DNA of 64,000 bases from Podocnemis expansa (GCA_007922195.1 ML682002.1:1313029-1377028), one strand, 5' to 3'; counted from the stretch's first letter, positions 22,650 through 33,851 are shown. Made by a program: numbers and translations. Notes: a model not told the origin generated them from the sequence alone.

Positions 22650-23560
22650 AACAGAAATGACCGGCCACTAGTGTCACCAATAACCCCCAAGTCAAACCTC
22701 TACAGCACATCATCAAGGATCTTCAGCGTATTCTACAAGACAATCCTTCACTCTCTCTGGCCTTGGGAGACAGACCTCTTCTCGCTTACAGACAGCCCCA
22801 CCAACCTTAAGCAGATACTCATCAGGAGCTATAGACCTAAGAGCAGAACCATTAAAGCAGGCACATATCCCTGCAAACCACACTCTAACTATACCCATAT
22901 ATCTGAACAAAAGACACTGTCATAGGACCCAATCAAGCCAGCTGCACCATCAAGGGCTCATTCACCTGCTCATCCATCAATGTGATTTATGCCACCATGA
23001 GCCAGAAATGCCCCCACACCTTATACATTGGACAAACAGGACAGTCTCCGCACAAAAGAATAAATGGACACAAATCTGACATCAGAAATAACAACATTCA
23101 AAAACCAATGGGGAACACTTCAGTCTTTCTGATCACTCCATTAATTATCTGCTAATAGCTATACTTAGGCAAATAAATAACAAATCAAAGCTTCAAAGAA
23201 AAACTGAAAAATTGGAATTCACATGCAGACTTGACACTATCAACTTAAAGTTAAGTAGGGGTTAAGATTTTTTCCCCCCATTTACAACAGGTGATTTTGC
23301 TTTCCTTTTTCCTCATGCCCCTCTAATATTCTGTTCTCCACTGTTTGAATCTACGCACCTGCACTGATATACTGTAACAGCCTGACCTGAACCTATGACT
23401 TACACATCCCTGCATTTATTGTTTTCCCATTCAGCTGTACTTCTCCATCTTCAAGCATCTGAAAAAGTGGGATTTTCTCCCGTAAAAGCTCATGCAATAC
23501 ATAAATTTGTTAGTCTTAAAAGTGCAACCAGACTCCTTATTTGTGTGTGGTTCGCTAAGC
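22650..23560 (+). mobile_element. Penelope-like element, C-terminal coding part and tail
   Basis: A 5'-truncated PLE with decayed coding sequence. The first part encodes LKQILIRSYRPKSRTIKAGT and KPHSNYTHI (linker and zinc-knuckle-like region). Next come NVIYAT and LYIGQTGQS...HKSD of the GIY-YIG endonuclease, then an untranslated region and the tail (degraded hammerhead CTGAAAA...TAAAAGCTCATGC, TTGTTAGTC). Frameshifts and stops separate the pieces. Confidence 0.9.
22671..23135 (+). pseudogene. PLE linker and GIY-YIG endonuclease remnant
   Basis: PLE proteins combine a reverse transcriptase with a C-terminal GIY-YIG nuclease. Here an open 84-codon piece (22671-22925) covers the end of the RT/linker, followed in other frames by NVIYATMSQKCP and LYIGQTGQSPHKRINGHKSD. 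That region carries the GIY-YIG hallmark residues (VIY and YIG) and the conserved Arg-x-x-x-His segment. The RT core is absent. No function expected. Confidence 0.85.
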
Positions 23561-23840
23561 CTACTCCCACAGGTAGTCCCATTTACTTCTGGAGTAAGGC
23601 ACCATTGAACAGAAACCAGAGCATTGGAAGCTGGCCCTAAGAAAGAATGTTAACAGTGTCACCCAAACAGGTTTTGGTGTTACATTTTGCTAACCATGTG
23701 CATGATGGTGACTGTATGAAACTTGAGTACAGTTCTCCCTTTGCCTGAAATGCCACCTTCCCACTACAGCGCTGAGGGGTGCATTTGTGAGCGAGCGACG
23801 GGATTGTCCTGAAATCTTGCAAGGGTGTGTCAAAGACCCT

Positions 23841-24062
23841 CTGGACATTTCTACACTACACTAGGCTGCAATTGCAGTGTAGGTGCTTCTTCAGTTGACA
23901 GGAGGGGTGTTACCATCAGTGTAGGTAATCCACCTCCCCAAATACCCAGCTGTATCTACACCAGCATTTAGGGTGGTTTAGCTACAGCAGTCAGGAGTGT
24001 GAATTTTTCACAACTCTGAGCAATGTAGCTAAGCCTGTTCAAATTTTAATTGTAGACCAGGG
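23841..24062. mobile_element. MITE with TCACACCCCTGAGYRA-type centre
   Basis: Ends GGACATTTCTACACTA and, reverse-complemented, CCCTGGTCTACAATTA. The central GTGTGAATTTTTCACAAC palindrome and TCTGAGCAATGTAGCTAAGC are typical of a sauropsid MITE I recall. A partial copy is at 31145-31345. Confidence 0.65.
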
Positions 24063-24182
24063 ATCGGAAACAGAAGGGGAAGGATGGTTCAAAGGTCATT
24101 TCTCTAGCATTTATAAAATATTCTATGGCACTGGCTCCAACATCCCTTCCTGATGGCCACTGCTGACAGCAATAAACACTGA

Positions 24183-24587
24183 AGGTGTGTTCACACAGCA
24201 GTCTTATTTCAAAACAACAGAGGTTGTTTCGAAATAAGAAACGCCATGTTCACACGACATACCGTTGTTTCAAAACAACAGGTTCCGTTGTTTCGAAACA
24301 ACAGCACTGTTTCGAAACAATTTAAACCCCATTTGGTGATGAAACAACATTGTTTCAAAATGATTGTTTTGAAACAGTCCCGTCAGAACATTTTATTTTG
24401 AAACGACGGTGACTCATTTAGAAATAACTGTCGTCCAAACATGCTATTTCGCTTTGAGCTTTTTTCCTTAATTCGAATTAACATTTTCTTAATTCAAATT
24501 AACTTATTTTGAAATAACGTCTTGTTTTGATACAAGTTGTTTCAAAACAATTTGTATCAAAATAACCCCCTGTGTGTGAACATAGCC
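24183..24587. mobile_element. TTTCGAAACAA-type foldback MITE with TGA duplication
   Basis: Terminal repeats AGGTGTGTTCACACA and, reverse-complemented, GGCTATGTTCACACA. The interior is packed with TTGTTTCGAAACAA palindromes. Flanked by TGA at 24180-24182 and 24588-24590, a 3-bp duplication fitting a PIF/Harbinger-type mechanism. Relative of 53061-53530. Confidence 0.88.
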
Positions 24588-24660
24588 TGAGAGACAGTAC
24601 CAGCAGCTTTGCAAGAGTGTAGAGGTAAATATGTGGTCACAATTCTCTCTCCCATGCACA

Positions 24661-24760
24661 CATGCTGACGAAGTGGGATCTTTTTCCATAAAAGCGCATG
24701 CAATAAGGAAATCTGTTAGTCTTTAAACATCTCACAGGACTTGTTTGTTCTGCTGTGAAG
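24661..24760 (+). mobile_element. PLE 3' tail, short
   Basis: CATGCTGACGAAGTGGG, CATAAAAGCGCATGCAATAA, ATCTGTTAGTCTTTAAAC and TCACAGGACTTG. The hammerhead core CTGACGA is kept, but stem II and GAAA are altered. Confidence 0.82.
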
Positions 24761-25487
24761 GACAACTAGAAGATACCATCTAATGAAACATGTTACAACT
24801 AATACTTTGACCATTCTCAGCTCGTGGTTTCACTGCTGACATGGAGATAGCCCATAAATAAAGTTGATGTGAACGGAGAGCATTGTGGGATAGATGTACT
24901 AGAGCTTTGGCTGGTTGGAGGGAAGTGGTGTACTCCTGTGGATGAAAGTGCTAGCATGGAAGGGGATACGGCACTTGCCTGTAACGCCACCCACTCACCA
25001 AAGTTGTGCACCTCTGTGGAGCTATCTCAAAGTAGGAGCAGAACACTATAGTAGAGATTTGATAGCAGTCCTCTTGCCTTGGTGTAAATAACAGTGATAA
25101 CTATAAAAGAATGATAAATCAGTGCCCAGGTTTCAATATGCTACACGTTCTGGAAAATGGTGGGCCAAAGCCAGAAGCCAACATCTGAAAAACATCTTTG
25201 AAAGACAAGGATGGCCTGTCTTTCTAGTGAGCTCTGAGTCTCCCTGCCCACCGACATAAGAGTTTTCAGAATGCAGAACTGGCTGTGACTTTTGCAGGTT
25301 AGTCCCCACTTTTGGAAGGAATTAATATTCCTGACAGTGAAGCTCCACCTTCTTGTGAGAACCACAACACAATCTGAATGGCTTCTAAGGTAGCCAGACG
25401 AGTACAACGACACTCTGATTGAGGCTCACGAGCCGTAAGTGGCTCTTTAATGTATCTTCTGCTGCTCTTTGAAAAACTTGTTTTTCT
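24761..25487. other. Mostly unassigned DNA
   Basis: 25421-25460 (GAGGCTCACGAGCCG, TAAGTGGCTCTTTAATG) resembles the inner part of hAT elements that carry GAGCCACATGTGGCTC. The rest is not recognised. Confidence 0.4.
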
Positions 25488-26462
25488 TGCACAAAATTTG
25501 CCAATGATACAAAATGACTCAAGATGGTTAAGTCCAAAGCAGATGGTGAAGAGCTACAAAGGGATATTGCAAAACTGGGTGACCGAGCAACAAAATGGCA
25601 GGTGAATTCAATGTTGATCAATGCAAAGAAATGCACATTGGAAAACATAATCCCAACCATATTTATAAATGCTGATGTATAAATTAGCTGATTCTGCTTC
25701 AGAATGAAATCTTGAAGCCATTGTGTACAGTCCTCTGAAAGCAGCCACTCAGTGTGCAGCGGCAGTCAAGAATGCTAACAGAATGTTTGAAATCATCAGG
25801 AAAGAGAAAGATGAGACAGAAAATATTATATTGCTTCTTGAATAGTCTGCTCTCCACCCACATCTTGACTACTGCATGTGGATCTGGTTGCTCATCTCAA
25901 AAAAGATATTCAGGAGTAGGAAAAGAAAGAGAACAACGATTAGGGGTATGAAAAAGCTTCCATCTTCCATTGAGGAAAGACTTATGAGACTGGAGGTTTT
26001 CAGCTTGAAAAAGAGCTGATTAAGGGGCAGTGAGGATATGAGACAGGTCTATAAAATCATGACTGGTGTGGAGAAAGTAAATAAGGAAGCATTATTTACT
26101 TCTCATAAAACAAGAACTAGGGGTCACCCCATGAAATTAATAGACAGCAGGTTTAAGACCAAAAAGAAGTATTTCTTCACTCAAAGCACCATTAACATTA
26201 GGTGGAACTCTGCCAGAGAATTTTGTGAATGCCCAGATTGTAACAGGGCTCAAAAAAGAACTAGATAACTTCATGAGGGATAGGTTCATTAACGGCTATT
26301 AGCCAGGATAGTCAGGGACTGCTGTTTGCCAAGGACTGAGACTGGCTGAGGGGACAGATCACTTGATAATTACTTGCTCTATTCATCTGGCAGTGGCCAC
26401 TGTCAGAAGACAGAATACTGGGTTAGATGGACCCAGCATGGCCACTCTTATTTTACTGGATT
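25488..26462 (+). mobile_element. CR1-clade LINE, RT C-terminal part to 3' end
   Basis: Starts in the RT catalytic region: KFANDTK, where the canonical FADD has become FAND, then KADGEELQRDIAKLGD and CAAAVKNANRMFEIIRK, then the 3' untranslated region. This contains ATCATGACTGGTGTGGAGAA, GAACTAGGGGTCACCCC, GGCTATTAGCCAGGATAG and the end GACAGAATACTGGGTTAGA then GACCCAGCATGGCCAC. Several stops; inactive. The same family occurs at 39095-42402 and 50150-51540. Confidence 0.9.
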
Positions 26463-26556
26463 ACATGTGTGATTTATTTATTGACCAAACTAAGTTATTA
26501 ACCAATTAAAGGGAAAAAATATAATACTTGGTCATTCATTTTGCTCTGAAAATAAT

Positions 26557-26600
<44 letters not shown>
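26557..26600 (+). repeat. (GATA)11 microsatellite
   Basis: Eleven perfect GATA units just downstream of the LINE 3' end. Likely polymorphic. Confidence 0.98.
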
Positions 26601-28420
26601 TTAAATTATGACATATAGTACTATATTCAATAAAACAATGAATTTACACTACCGTGGCTTCATTGAGTAATGTTGATCTGTTAATTTTGTTCCTGAACTA
26701 CTGAGATCTAAGTATCACAACCCTAACTTCATTCAGAGATTCTTACCACACTGCATTGACCCATTTCTCAAGATCTCACCCATTTCATACCTTCTTATTC
26801 CCTTGCCTGAGTGGAACCAGTGGCCAGTGACAATACAGCATGGACTCTGTCACAGCATCTTTCTAGAGCACAGTGTTGTCACCCGTCATAAATTTATCAC
26901 AAGTTTCATGATATATGGTTTCTTTTCTTAAAGCCCCAGCTCCCAGAGTCATGTGATTATGTGAGACTCTCAGCTCCCATAAAGAAAAAAGGATTAGAGA
27001 CAGAGAGAAAGAGAGAAGGAAATTTCTAGCCCTTATGGTTTCAGGGAAGTTTGAAAGTGCAAATCTTAAAGACTCAAATGCCCCAAGATTTTAAGATACA
27101 ATGTTTTTAGGGAGAGGGGCATTAAGACAGCTGAATGACTTTAGAGTCTAATTTCTGATTTTTGAATGCATGGCCATAGCAGTACCATTGCAGTATCTGT
27201 TTAATGGCACCTTGCCGCAATAGGCAGGATTCATTCTGAAGCATTAAAGAGTGAAGTTTAATATGCTGAAAATGAGTTTTAAATTGATTAAAGTTTATGA
27301 ACAATACAGGCTCCATAATAAGTATGTCACTCGAATGTTTCCATTTTTTTTACTTGTTCTTGATGAAAATTAATCTATTTGCCTATGCTTCATTTTTCTG
27401 TACCCTTTTATATGTTGGCTTGATTGCTGGCGATTTGTTTCTTTAATGCAAGCAATTAAATGGTTGATAGTTTTGCTGGCTTTCAATTATCTTCCTGCCT
27501 GACAATTGCTCCAGCTGTAACTAATTTTCTTTCTCTATGCTTCTAGTGCAAATCACATCCTGCAACCATCAGGACTGTCAGGTGTTAGCTAAGGTGAAGG
27601 AGGAAGAGTTCTTTTATGGCCTGAGTGGAGGATGAGGATAGTCTAGTCTGTCACTGATTCCCTGTCTGGCTTTAGCATTGCTCAGAGCTGCAATTCACGG
27701 CTCAAGCGGCACCCAAAAATTGCTGTGTGGCATGAGTGCTGGTGTGAGTTAACCACCCAAATACATCCCTGTCTGAGATCATATGTATGTACTTGGGTGA
27801 TGTGACTTAAAGATCTCTTCAAGCTCACTGGGAGAGGGCAAAGAGCATAGCAAAATAAGGATCCTCAGGGCTACCAAAGAGGGGCATGTTAGTTCTCTGT
27901 GAAAAGCCTGTTGCCTTTGTCATCACAACCATTGGAGATTGTGCTTGCAGACAATGTGGAAGGAACTATGTATATATACAGAAAATTATGTTCTTGAGGC
28001 CGTGTCATTAAAGGCAAATCAGTGATAGACAGTGGCTTTGAGACAGACTTCTCCAGCGGGGAGGTGGGAGACATTTCTCTGCCTAGGTGACCCTTGTGTA
28101 GTGTATATGTTACAATGGAAGTCTAGCTGCATTTTGAGTCAAATGCAGATGAAGAGATTGCAAGTGCTGCAGGAAAAAGCAAAAGCAGCAGAGGTTATCC
28201 TGTTTGTGAATGAACTTCAGGGGACAAAACTGGGGTTCAGGTACACAACATCCTTCCATCTGGCAAGACACACTGACAGTGGGCTTGATCTTAAAAGAAA
28301 GGGTTCTCAGCCATCAGGAATGAAGATTCAGGGAAAACTACCCTGGAGGAGATGGGGGAATAATTTGTGAGTTAAGTTTAAGCTGTAGAAAACACATTAC
28401 AATTTTGGTTTATATATAAC
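26601..28420. other. Unassigned DNA, low in repeats
   Basis: 1.8 kb without a recognised element. 27300-27540 is AT-rich, lacks element ends and contains ATGCAAGCAATTAAATGG. It might be unique non-coding DNA. A purine run GAGACAGAGAGAAAGAGAG lies near 26997. Confidence 0.4.
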
Positions 28421-28435
28421 CATTTGCTCCTAAAT

Positions 28436-28680
28436 TCCAAAGGGGCAGCCGCGTTAGTCTAGTACATCAAAAGAAGCAAGGAGTCCTGTGGCACTTAAAG
28501 ACTAACAAATTTATTTATTGTGTGAACTTTCCTGGGAGAAAATTTGGCTTTGTCAGACGTGTTGAAGATGGGGGAACTCTTAAAAGCATCTGACGAAGTG
28601 GGATTTTCTCTCACGAAAGCTCACACGATAAATAAATTTGTTGGTCTTTAAGTGCCACAGGACTCCTTAGTTCATTTTTC
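28436..28680. mobile_element. PLE tail inverted dimer with best-preserved hammerhead core
   Basis: Left arm (minus) from TTCCAAAGGGGCAGCCGC through AGACTAACAAATTTATTTAT to GTTGAAGATGGGGGAACTC; right arm (plus) from AGCATCTGACGAAGTGG to TGCCACAGGACTCCTTAG. The 3' tails point outwards and the truncated 5' ends meet in the middle. Possible weak target repeat catttgctcc (28421-28430) and catttttccc (28673-28682). Confidence 0.88.
28586..28626 (+). ncRNA. Hammerhead-ribozyme-like motif, catalytic core intact
   Basis: GCAT (28586-28589), CTGACGA (28590-28596) matching CTGANGA, one extra A, stem II GTGGGA/TCTCAC with one G-T wobble and loop TTTTC, then GAAA (28615-28618), a GC loop, and TC (28621-28622) as cleavage site. 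All core nucleotides are present. The downstream stem I strand reads ACAC instead of ATGC, so stem I is weakened. Activity is not predicted with confidence. Confidence 0.75.
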
Positions 28681-28682
28681 CC

Positions 28683-29521
28683 CAGTATCCACACTTACTA
28701 TCATTTGAACACTTTTCTTGGACAATAAACGTGTTCTTGTTTCCGTTATCAAGGTAGCTAAGGGTGGCATGTTGAGCTGCGTGGGGGTCCTGAGTTGAAT
28801 CCAATCAGCTGGCATTCACTCCTCCTCTAGGAGTAGAGGACCAGCGGGATCTGTGAGTGCTCAGTGGAAGAGGTCCCGAACATCCAGACGCATGCTTGGA
28901 GGATGTGGGGTTTGGTATGGGCCTATTGCTAGCCAGTACAGAGTAACTGAGGCCAGCGGAGGCCTGGTAGCTGGTGATCATGTTGCTGGAGGCTGGGGGT
29001 GTCATGGAGTTGACCCCAGCAGGCACAGACAAAAGTGTAGCATGCTACGGGCAGATGGTAGCGAGGACCCTAGGAAGCATCACAGCTGCCATGGCTACAC
29101 AGGTCTATTCAGCGAGCTATCTTGCCCAGAAGTAGGGCATGTACATTTCTCCAAGTTGGGAATTTCACTGCTTAACTTAGCCGTTGTGTGGCTGTGTCCC
29201 AAGAGAACGAAAGCAATGTTCCTGCTGCAGTAAGCCAGCCCCCAAGGTCATAGGCGGGCATCTGACAGAAACTCCCAGGATCCCCCTGTGAGCAGGAGGG
29301 ACAAACTGGCATAATGGGCACTTAAGGGCAGAACAGAAAAGGGAAAAGGAGGTGAGCCGGGGTGTTCTGCCAATTCAGCAGGAAATGTTGAACAGTGTAA
29401 AATGGGAGCTGTCCCTCTTCACCTCACTGTGTGTGAGCTCAGTTCTAATCTCCTTTGTCTCATTCACCCAAGGATTGTGTCAATTCCCCATAATTTTCTC
29501 AGCTTCCCCACCTCCACAGGC
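28683..29521. other. Unassigned DNA
   Basis: The frames at 28805-29032 (minus) and 28853-29233 (plus) overlap and show no domain. 28745-28800 has a vaguely tRNA-like GTTGAGCTGCGTGGG...GAGTTGAATCC arrangement, too weak to call. Confidence 0.4.
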
Positions 29522-29533
29522 TGTTCTACATTG

Positions 29534-29750
29534 TCAGTTTCCAAAGGGATAGCCGTGTTAGTCTAGTCCAGCAAAAAAAACCCAAAACAACCAAGGAGTC
29601 GTGTGGACTTAAAGACTAACAGATTTATTTTTCTCATGAGCCTGCGTGGGAGAAAATCCCACTTCATCACGAAGGGGGATCTTCTTCCATGAAGACTCAT
29701 GCGAAAATAAATCTGTTAGTCTTTAAGTGCCTCACGACTCCTTATTTTTT
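29534..29750. mobile_element. PLE tail inverted dimer with 12-bp TSD
   Basis: Minus arm (TTTCCAAAGGGATAGCCG, GTCGTGTGGACTTAAAGAC) and plus arm (AATCTGTTAGTCTTTAAG, CTCACGACTCCTTA) meet around CCCACTTCATCACGAAGG. The whole dimer lies between two exact copies of tgttctacattg (29522-29533 and 29751-29762). One duplication around two inverted tails means they inserted as one unit. Confidence 0.92.
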
Positions 29751-29762
29751 TGTTCTACATTG

Positions 29763-31144
29763 GTCACACTGCTGGGCAAGGAGTTGTAAAAGGGGCTCAT
29801 TCAGAATCCAATAGCATCACTCTCTGATTAAACCCTGAGGACCAAAGACCAAAGTGCCATCTTCCCTTGACGTGATGAGCTGGCTATTTACAGCACACTC
29901 TCAGGGACCAGCTTGGGGAACTGTGTCTTCACAAGGTTTATTTACATAATCTGGTGCTGCTAACACCATTTCAGCTTTTCCAGTGTACACAGGCTCCCAG
30001 GTAATTGGCTGCTTTAGATACCATAACATCTAACTCTGTTCAAAGCTGTTCTGCGCAACATACTTCTTGACATATTGGTGATCAGGATGGTCTTCTCCAC
30101 TCCAGGGCTCCTGCAGGTGTACCTGAACTGTAGCAATAGCGTGGACCGTTAGGATGAAAATCCCTAATATTGATAAGACTTACAACGGGGGCACTGGAAT
30201 AACTTTTATAGTTGGCGTTCTGAGAGCCAGGGAACCAACCTGTAAATCTTGTATATAATGGACATCACTTCAAGCCAGAGAGAATGGCTGCACTCTCCAG
30301 GACGGCTAGTTTCAAGAAGAAGCGATTGCTGTGTAAAAATGAACTGAGAAATTCATATCCATTCAGTGTGGCACTCTGATCCCTCTTACTGGTGGCTTTG
30401 TAATAGACAGAGGACTTGTCTACACTTTTAAAGCTACAGTTGTTACCCAGCGTTATCTGAACCCAAAGCTGTGGTAACTAGACTCTGTTTTCCAGGCTGT
30501 GTCAGGAAATAAGTCAGTGAGGGACACAGCTCCTTCATCTGATAAAAGACTGGCACTCACAGGAGTGCTTCCACCACAAACTCCTTGTTTCTATTGAATA
30601 CAGAGCAGACATCTATAACAGCAATTAGCCTAAAGCACTCCAAAGTGATATGCTTAGCCAAAGTCTGAGGTGGTGGTGAATAATCGCAGCAGGGTTCCAG
30701 TGGCCGGCCTTCCACCTAGCTGCTGGGGAACCTTTATGTGAGCAACTCCTTTCTTGTAGAAAAGCCAAAATCATCCAAACCACACTTTCTAAGTAACCTC
30801 TTTACAGACTTTGTCCAGAAATGGCACGCAACTCATAGTGGCCACTAATAGACTAAAAATTTCCCTAGCAACAGTCAATAATAATTTATTATTTTACTTT
30901 TCAGCAAGGCAGAAAACTTACAAGCATAGACAACCAGAATTAAGGTGAATTTTCTACACTTCCTCTGAATCTGTCCTTTCATTCTATCTATCCCGGTCAG
31001 TAAAACTGCACTGGTTTTGTTCTGTCTGAGTCAAGACCAGATTTTCTCCTTACTCTGTGTTGTCCTGGCTGCCAGCTTATGGAGACTAAGAGAACAAAAT
31101 GGCTGTGGATAAGAAATTCTCTTCTTTCCCGACACTGTAGGGTT
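29763..31144. other. Unassigned DNA
   Basis: No gene or complete element recognised. 30415-30450 has GACTTGTCTACACTTTTAAAG, an isolated MITE-end-like sequence without a partner. Confidence 0.4.
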
Positions 31145-31345
31145 TCAGTGTAGACAGCATTGATTGCCATTGGGAGGCATTCTTCCATCCATGTAGGTTT
31201 ATTTACCTCCCCAAGAAGTGGTAGCTAGGCCAATGAGATTATTCTTTTATTGACCCAGCACTTTCTACACAGATATTTAGGTCACACTAAACTACACCAC
31301 TCAGGGGTGTGGTCACCTCTGAGCAATGAGTGTTGCCAACCTAAT
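31145..31345. mobile_element. Partial MITE, relative of 23841-24062
   Basis: Shares AGGTTTATTTACCTCCCCAA, CCAGCACTTTCTACACAGAT and CACTCAGGGGTGTGGTC with the 23841 copy. The right end is missing. Confidence 0.55.
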
Positions 31346-32730
31346 TTTCTAGCATAGAGAAGGCCAGAGGTTGATGAATATCCTACAGGGTTGGGCCTTT
31401 TAGGGGTGGCTCAGTCTTTTAGATCCCAGAGCTGTAGATTCAGTCCCCTCTTCTGACAACCCACCCTCAGGCACTGTATAATAAGTTCATTAGGCCATTG
31501 TTTCCTAAAATTAGAGTCCATAATTTGCTTTAAATTTAATCAAACCAGAATTCACTGTTGAAAATTCATACTGCTAGGGACAAAACTGAGATGACTCAGT
31601 CTCCAAGTATTTCTTCTCTTTCCTGTTGCTGTTTTTTAGACTGTACTCTGGTCAAAATGAGAACTGATGGGCTGTGTGTCCTGTGCTGCACTTAGCTCAT
31701 TGTTGAGGCTTAATTCCAATGACTAACAGTAAAGACCACTAAGGCATGATAGATGGTTCCTCATAGGACCATTGGCAAGTAGAAATGGCCCACAGAGAAA
31801 TTAAAAAGTGACACATTTCTCACACTACCTTTTGATCACCAGGTTTAAAAATATTTATGGACTCAGGCTTGAGTTGAGTTGTGTAGCTGCTTAGGTGAAT
31901 GGTGGGGACAGGATTAAATATCCTTGCCTGGGGCACTTGCATTGTGAGATCTTGGGAAGAGGGGGTGGCAGGAGCTGGTGGGCCTCCATGTGAGGCCTTA
32001 ATACCTTGTTCTTATATAGTAGTTTGCATCAGTAAATCTGAAAACATTTTACAAAGGATGCTACATATACTAGCTTAAATTCGTTAGTTAAAGTCTATAT
32101 AGTGCTTGGAACACATACATTGCTGTAAAAATGGTAAGTATTGTTCCAGGTCCCAATTGCTTTCTATTCCCTGTACTCTAAATGGCCTAGAGCTGAGTTA
32201 GTGCTGTGACCACTTCTCTTTGCCTAGTTCACCCTGTGGTCTGCTTCAATCGGACTCCTCAAGCCATCTGTCCCAAAGGTAAAACTGGGGCAGGGGGTTC
32301 TTGGCAGTAGGTCCCCACACTGCAATTAGCTTCTGTTGGGAATTTTTAACATTGCTCATGGCCATCTTGAGAAATTTCTGCAAGTGAACGAGAGCATTTT
32401 AGCAAACCACCAGTACCTAAGCCACTGTCAGGTATTGAGATGAAATGTCAATTATTTTCCTTATTTTTAGGAGTAGTCATTTAGTATGTTTTCTTTTGTG
32501 TGACCTGCTTCAGCTAAGGCAGAGCTAGAAAGGTGGAGGGGAGAACCTGATTCTCTATGCCCTTTTGTACTCCACAACTGCACCATGTTTTGAAATTCTT
32601 TGCAAACTTTGCTTGACAATTATTTCTATTTGGTCAGTTAAGCAATACTTTTCATTGAGACATGTTACTAATTTTGGGAGTATAAGAAGAATGTAGCAAG
32701 TCTGAGTCAAGGAGCTCCCTCTGTGGGCAC
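31346..32730. other. Unassigned DNA
   Basis: No coding signal. GGGGTGGCTCAGTCTTTTAG near 31403 and ATTCAGTCCCCTCTTC near 31439 are faintly tRNA-SINE-like but not convincing. Confidence 0.4.
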
Positions 32731-32812
32731 ATTGGCTTTGTCTACACTGCAGGGGGCTCTGGAAGTCGACTTAACAAGGTTGACTTTAAGTCAACTTATT
32801 AAGTCGACTTTA

Positions 32813-32847
32813 GGGTATGTCTGTCTAGACAGAACACAGACATACCC
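32813..32847. repeat. 12-bp perfect inverted repeat inside the MITE
   Basis: GGGTATGTCTGT at 32813-32824 and ACAGACATACCC at 32836-32847, separated by 11 bp. It resembles a miniature pair of the family's own terminal repeats nested inside the left arm. Confidence 0.85.
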
Positions 32848-32947
32848 CAGTGTGCCTCTCCTCCTACCCCGCCCCCTAGTCAGGATTGGGCACCCTGAGC
32901 CCAATGGGCTTTGGGGCCCGATCCTGACCGGGCAGGCAGGAGCGGTC

Positions 32948-33137
32948 CCACAGTGCTCCTGCTTGTCTGTAGGCAAGGAGCAGCGCTGTCAAAATCCGAT
33001 AGCGCTACTCTTTGCTTATAGACAAGCAGGAGCGCTGGTTCCGACAGCACTCCTGCCTCTCTGTAGGCAAGCAGCAGGGCTGTTGGATTTTGATAGCGCT
33101 GCTCCTTGCCTACAAACAAGCAGGAGCGCTGCCCGAC
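32948..33137. repeat. GC-rich ~95-bp-arm inverted repeat
   Basis: Left arm (CTCCTGCTTGTCTGTAGGC, AAGGAGCAGCGCTGTCAAAA) and right arm (TTTTGATAGCGCTGCTCCTT, GCCTACAAACAAGCAGGAG) are imperfect reverse complements centred near 33042. Each arm is itself partly palindromic. Confidence 0.85.
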
Positions 33138-33432
33138 CCTCTCCTGCCTTCCTGCTGTGAGGGGCTGGCAGCTAATCCGGCCCCAGCTCCTCACTGTAGC
33201 GCTGGAACAGGATCAGGTCCCCTGGCCGGATCAGGCCCTAGCCCTATCCGCCCAGGGGTGGGGCGGGGTCGGGGTCTGCCCTGTTAAGTCACCTTAAAGG
33301 GCAGGTGTTATTAAGTTGATTTAAGCACATGCTTAAGTCGACTTAATAATGTCTAAATATAGACAGGGCTTTATTTAAGTTGACTTAAGGGCTCTTAAGT
33401 TGACTTAAAGCCCTAGTGTAGACACACGCATT

Positions 33433-33674
33433 GGCTATGTCTACATTGTAAAAGCTAAGTTGACTTCGTTAAGTTGACTTAGTGAGTCCGCACTGCCTTA
33501 AGTCGACTTAATAAAGTCGACTTAATGGTAAAGTCAACTTTATAAGTGGACCTTATAAAGTCGACTTTACTGGACCCTAAAGTCGATTTTATTGCCCTGC
33601 AGTGTAGACAGAGCTGTGCTTAAGTTGACTTAAGGGCCCTTAAGTCGACTTAAACACACAGTGTAGATGTACCC
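33433..33674. mobile_element. AAGTCGACTTAA-type MITE abutting the previous one
   Basis: Ends GGCTATGTCTACATT and, reverse-complemented, GGGTACATCTACACT. Left flank ATT, shared with the preceding element; right flank ACT. Many AAGTCGACTTAA and AAAGTCGACTTTA palindromes. Confidence 0.9.
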
Positions 33675-33851
33675 ACTGAAAAGTGTCCACATGGAAGGGC
33701 AGAAATCTCTGACTGATCCACCCAAAGACTGCCTCAGATTTGTGGGGTAACCATAAGTGTTAGGTGCTCTAATATCTATGGTATATTTATGTGCTTATGA
33801 CTAATAAGTGAAGACTTCCGATGAAAGTATTCTAATGAGATCATTAAATAA

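Larger units (their letters stand above)
32734..33429. mobile_element. ~700-bp palindromic MITE with GC-rich core, ATT duplication
   Basis: Ends GGCTTTGTCTACACT and, reverse-complemented, GCGTGTGTCTACACT. The outer arms are AAGTCGACTTAA-type and the inner part is GC-rich and again palindromic. Flanked by ATT at 32731-32733 and 33430-33432. Overlapping frames of up to 145 codons inside (32723-33160) come from low stop density. This looks like a long relative of the short MITE immediately following. Confidence 0.88.

Noticed and set aside
26557..26600. Regulatory GATA-factor array
   Set aside because: A perfect simple repeat beside a LINE tail is most simply a microsatellite.
32723..33287. Frames with repeated CLS/ACPQTS-like peptides
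   Set aside because: They translate the inverted repeat within the MITE; the repeated peptides reflect repeated DNA, not a protein.
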